Positions 62,943 to 64,000 of a stretch of DNA of 64,000 nt are shown here, one piece after another. Origin of the DNA: Muricoccus pecuniae (GTDB taxonomy: Bacteria; Pseudomonadota; Alphaproteobacteria; Acetobacterales; Acetobacteraceae). The first letter of the stretch is position 1; every line of letters starts with the position of its first letter. Below the pieces are notes generated by a model. It did no database searches. It was not told where the DNA came from and saw only the letters and a program-made list of their open reading frames with translations. The DNA lies in contig NZ_JACIJD010000004.1 of the NCBI RefSeq assembly GCF_014199205.1, positions 186,001 to 250,000 on the forward strand, read 5' to 3'. The position numbers were made by a program, and so were the translations under genes.

Positions 62943-63604
62943 TCGCCCTCGCGGCCGGCGCGCTCATCCTCGTGCTGCTCGCCCTCGGTCTCAGGGCCTT
63001 CAGCACGGCCAGCGTGGCCGGGGTGAAGACCGCGCTCGCCGCGATCCTGGCCGCGGCGGGGCTGGTTCTCGTGGTGGTGCTGCTCCTCACCGGCCGCGCG
63101 GGCGGGCTGGTCTGGGCCCTCGCCCTCTTCGGCCCGGCCGCCTGGCGCTGGTGGAAGTCACGCCAGCCGCCCGCCGCGCTGGGCGGTGCCCCGGCCGACA
63201 CGGTGGAGACAGCGATGCTCTCCATGCGGCTCGACCCGGCTTCCGGCACCCTCTCCGGGCGCGTGTTGCGCGGGGCCATGGCCGGGCGGGACCTGGCCGA
63301 TCTCTCCCCCGCCGAGTCGCGCGCCCTCCTGGCCGAGGCCGCCTCGGCGGACCCGGAGAGCGTGCCGCTGATCGAGGCCTGGCTCGACCGCGCCCATCCG
63401 GGCTGGCGTGCGGAGGCCGGCCCCGCCTCCCCCGCGCCGGACCGGGCCGAGGCGCTGGCCGTGCTCGGCCTGGAGGAGGGGGCGAGCGAGGAGGAGATCC
63501 GCGCCGCCCATGCCCGGCTGATGCGCGCCGCCCACCCCGATGCCGGCGGCTCGGACTGGCTGGCGGCGCGCGTGAACGCTGCGCGGGACGCTCTCCTCGG
63601 CTGA
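62939..63604 (+). CDS. Membrane-anchored J-domain protein
   Basis: 221 residues from GTG 62939, overlapping the previous stop by 4 bp. Two N-terminal helices (about 3-18 and 28-50) anchor a cytoplasmic part that ends in a short J-domain. AEALAVLGLEEGASEEEIRAAH leads to the HPD motif at 199-201 (AAHPDAGGSDWL), which stimulates DnaK. The C-terminal J-domain and membrane anchor resemble DjlA/Tim14-type co-chaperones. The client is unknown. Confidence 0.87.
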   Translation: MIALAAGALILVLLALGLRAFSTASVAGVKTALAAILAAAGLVLVVVLLLTGRAGGLVWALALFGPAAWRWWKSRQPPAALGGAPADTVETAMLSMRLDPASGTLSGRVLRGAMAGRDLADLSPAESRALLAEAASADPESVPLIEAWLDRAHPGWRAEAGPASPAPDRAEALAVLGLEEGASEEEIRAAHARLMRAAHPDAGGSDWLAARVNAARDALLG

Positions 63605-63695
63605 TCCGGCGGGCGCAACCGGGGGGTGCATTTCCAAAAACGGCCAGCCGTGGCACATCTGCGGCCGAAAACCAGACTAAGGGGATACGCCTCCC

Positions 63696-64000
63696 GTGCC
63701 GAAGCCGTTGAAGAAGGCTGTCCTGCCCGTCGCGGGCCTGGGCACCCGTTTCCTTCCCGCCACCAAGGCCCTGGCGAAGGAGATGCTGCCGGTCGTGGAC
63801 AAGCCTCTCATCCAGTACGCCGTGGAAGAGGCCCGCGACGCCGGGATCGAGCAGTTCTGCTTCATCACCGGCCGCGGCAAGACCGCGATCGTCGAGCATT
63901 TCGACGTCGCCTATGAGCTGGAGCGCACGCTGAAGGAGCGCGCGAAGGACCAGATCCTCGCCGACCTGCGCGCGAGCGCGGTGGAGCCGGGCTCCATCAC
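63696..64000 (+). CDS. galU: UTP-glucose-1-phosphate uridylyltransferase, 3' part cut by the window edge
   Basis: Makes UDP-glucose for exopolysaccharide and cell-envelope sugars. The first 101 codons are visible from GTG 63696. [26 protein letters not shown] holds the nucleotide-binding GxGTRxxPxTK motif, and [17 protein letters not shown] follows. [15 protein letters not shown] is also typical of GalU. A few bases (AAGGGG) upstream may serve as ribosome site. The rest of the gene lies beyond the window. Confidence 0.95.
   Translation, partial: MPKPLKKAVLPVAGLGTRFLPATKALAKEMLPVVDKPLIQYAVEEARDAGIEQFCFITGRGKTAIVEHFDVAYELERTLKERAKDQILADLRASAVEPGSI

Noticed and set aside
63651-63665. Sigma-54 promoter before galU (TGGCAC with GG-N10-GC spacing)
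   Set aside because: The -24 half is good but the -12 half reads CGGC rather than TTGC. galU is a housekeeping gene and no activator sits nearby, so chance is more likely.

Overview
The window is a stretch of very GC-rich, densely packed bacterial chromosome. The gene content points to an alphaproteobacterium, most likely of the Acetobacteraceae (Roseomonas-like). Pointers are the mdh-sucC-sucD block, system I cytochrome c maturation (ccmC-I), an ATP12-type ATP synthase assembly factor, orphan Bug-type (tripartite tricarboxylate) solute-binding proteins, and frequent GTG/TTG starts with 4-bp ATGA/GTGA gene overlaps. The taxonomic call is an inference. I see no insertion sequence, integrase, prophage, CRISPR array or rRNA.

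Layout. 1-5300: TCA genes on the minus strand (mdh, sucC, partial sucD), a small secreted protein, the ZapE/AFG1 ATPase and a DUF2171 protein. 5300-8510: an orphan Bug-type binding protein and thiC behind a TPP riboswitch. 8540-11290: two overlapping SDR genes on the minus strand, then a pteridine-reductase-like SDR (FolM type) coupled to folB on the plus strand. 11293-11591: an AT-rich island with a perfect DnaA box. 11592-17360: uvrC, pgsA, a lipoprotein, moaD, moaE and a polytopic membrane protein. 17367-21836: a lytic transglycosylase, an iron-permease-family protein, an SRPBCC-like protein, a hotdog thioesterase and a FadB-type bifunctional enzyme. 22171-27441: the ccmCDEFGHI operon.

27767-38384 is a histidine region. 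An amino-acid ABC importer on the minus strand (binding protein, two permeases, ATPase) diverges from a plus-strand run of a 2-oxoglutarate/Fe(II) oxygenase, hutC, hutU, hutH, hutI and fdhD. 39211-51029 is a second catabolic region. A GntR regulator and a PotABCD-like importer on the minus strand diverge from 4-hydroxyproline epimerase, a DadA-like FAD oxidase/dehydrogenase, a gamma-glutamyltransferase-family protein, an amidohydrolase and an amidase. I read it as uptake and breakdown of hydroxyproline or hydroxyproline-containing conjugates. Within it, at 48113-48256, lies an unexplained array of six 25-26 bp palindromic units.

51048-64000 is mostly housekeeping: a YnfA-like protein, ATP12, acylphosphatase, two binding proteins, mtgA, a DEAD-box helicase with a clear terminator, a KefB/YbaL-type antiporter, lipB, tRNA-Leu(GAG), a small CxxCxGxG protein, the malic enzyme-phosphotransacetylase fusion maeB, a vWA-like protein, a J-domain membrane protein and the start of galU.

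The points most worth a second look are the 26-bp array, the DnaA-box/AT-rich island upstream of uvrC, the hydroxyproline-centred cluster, the oxygenase inside the hut operon, and the FolM-FolB pair.
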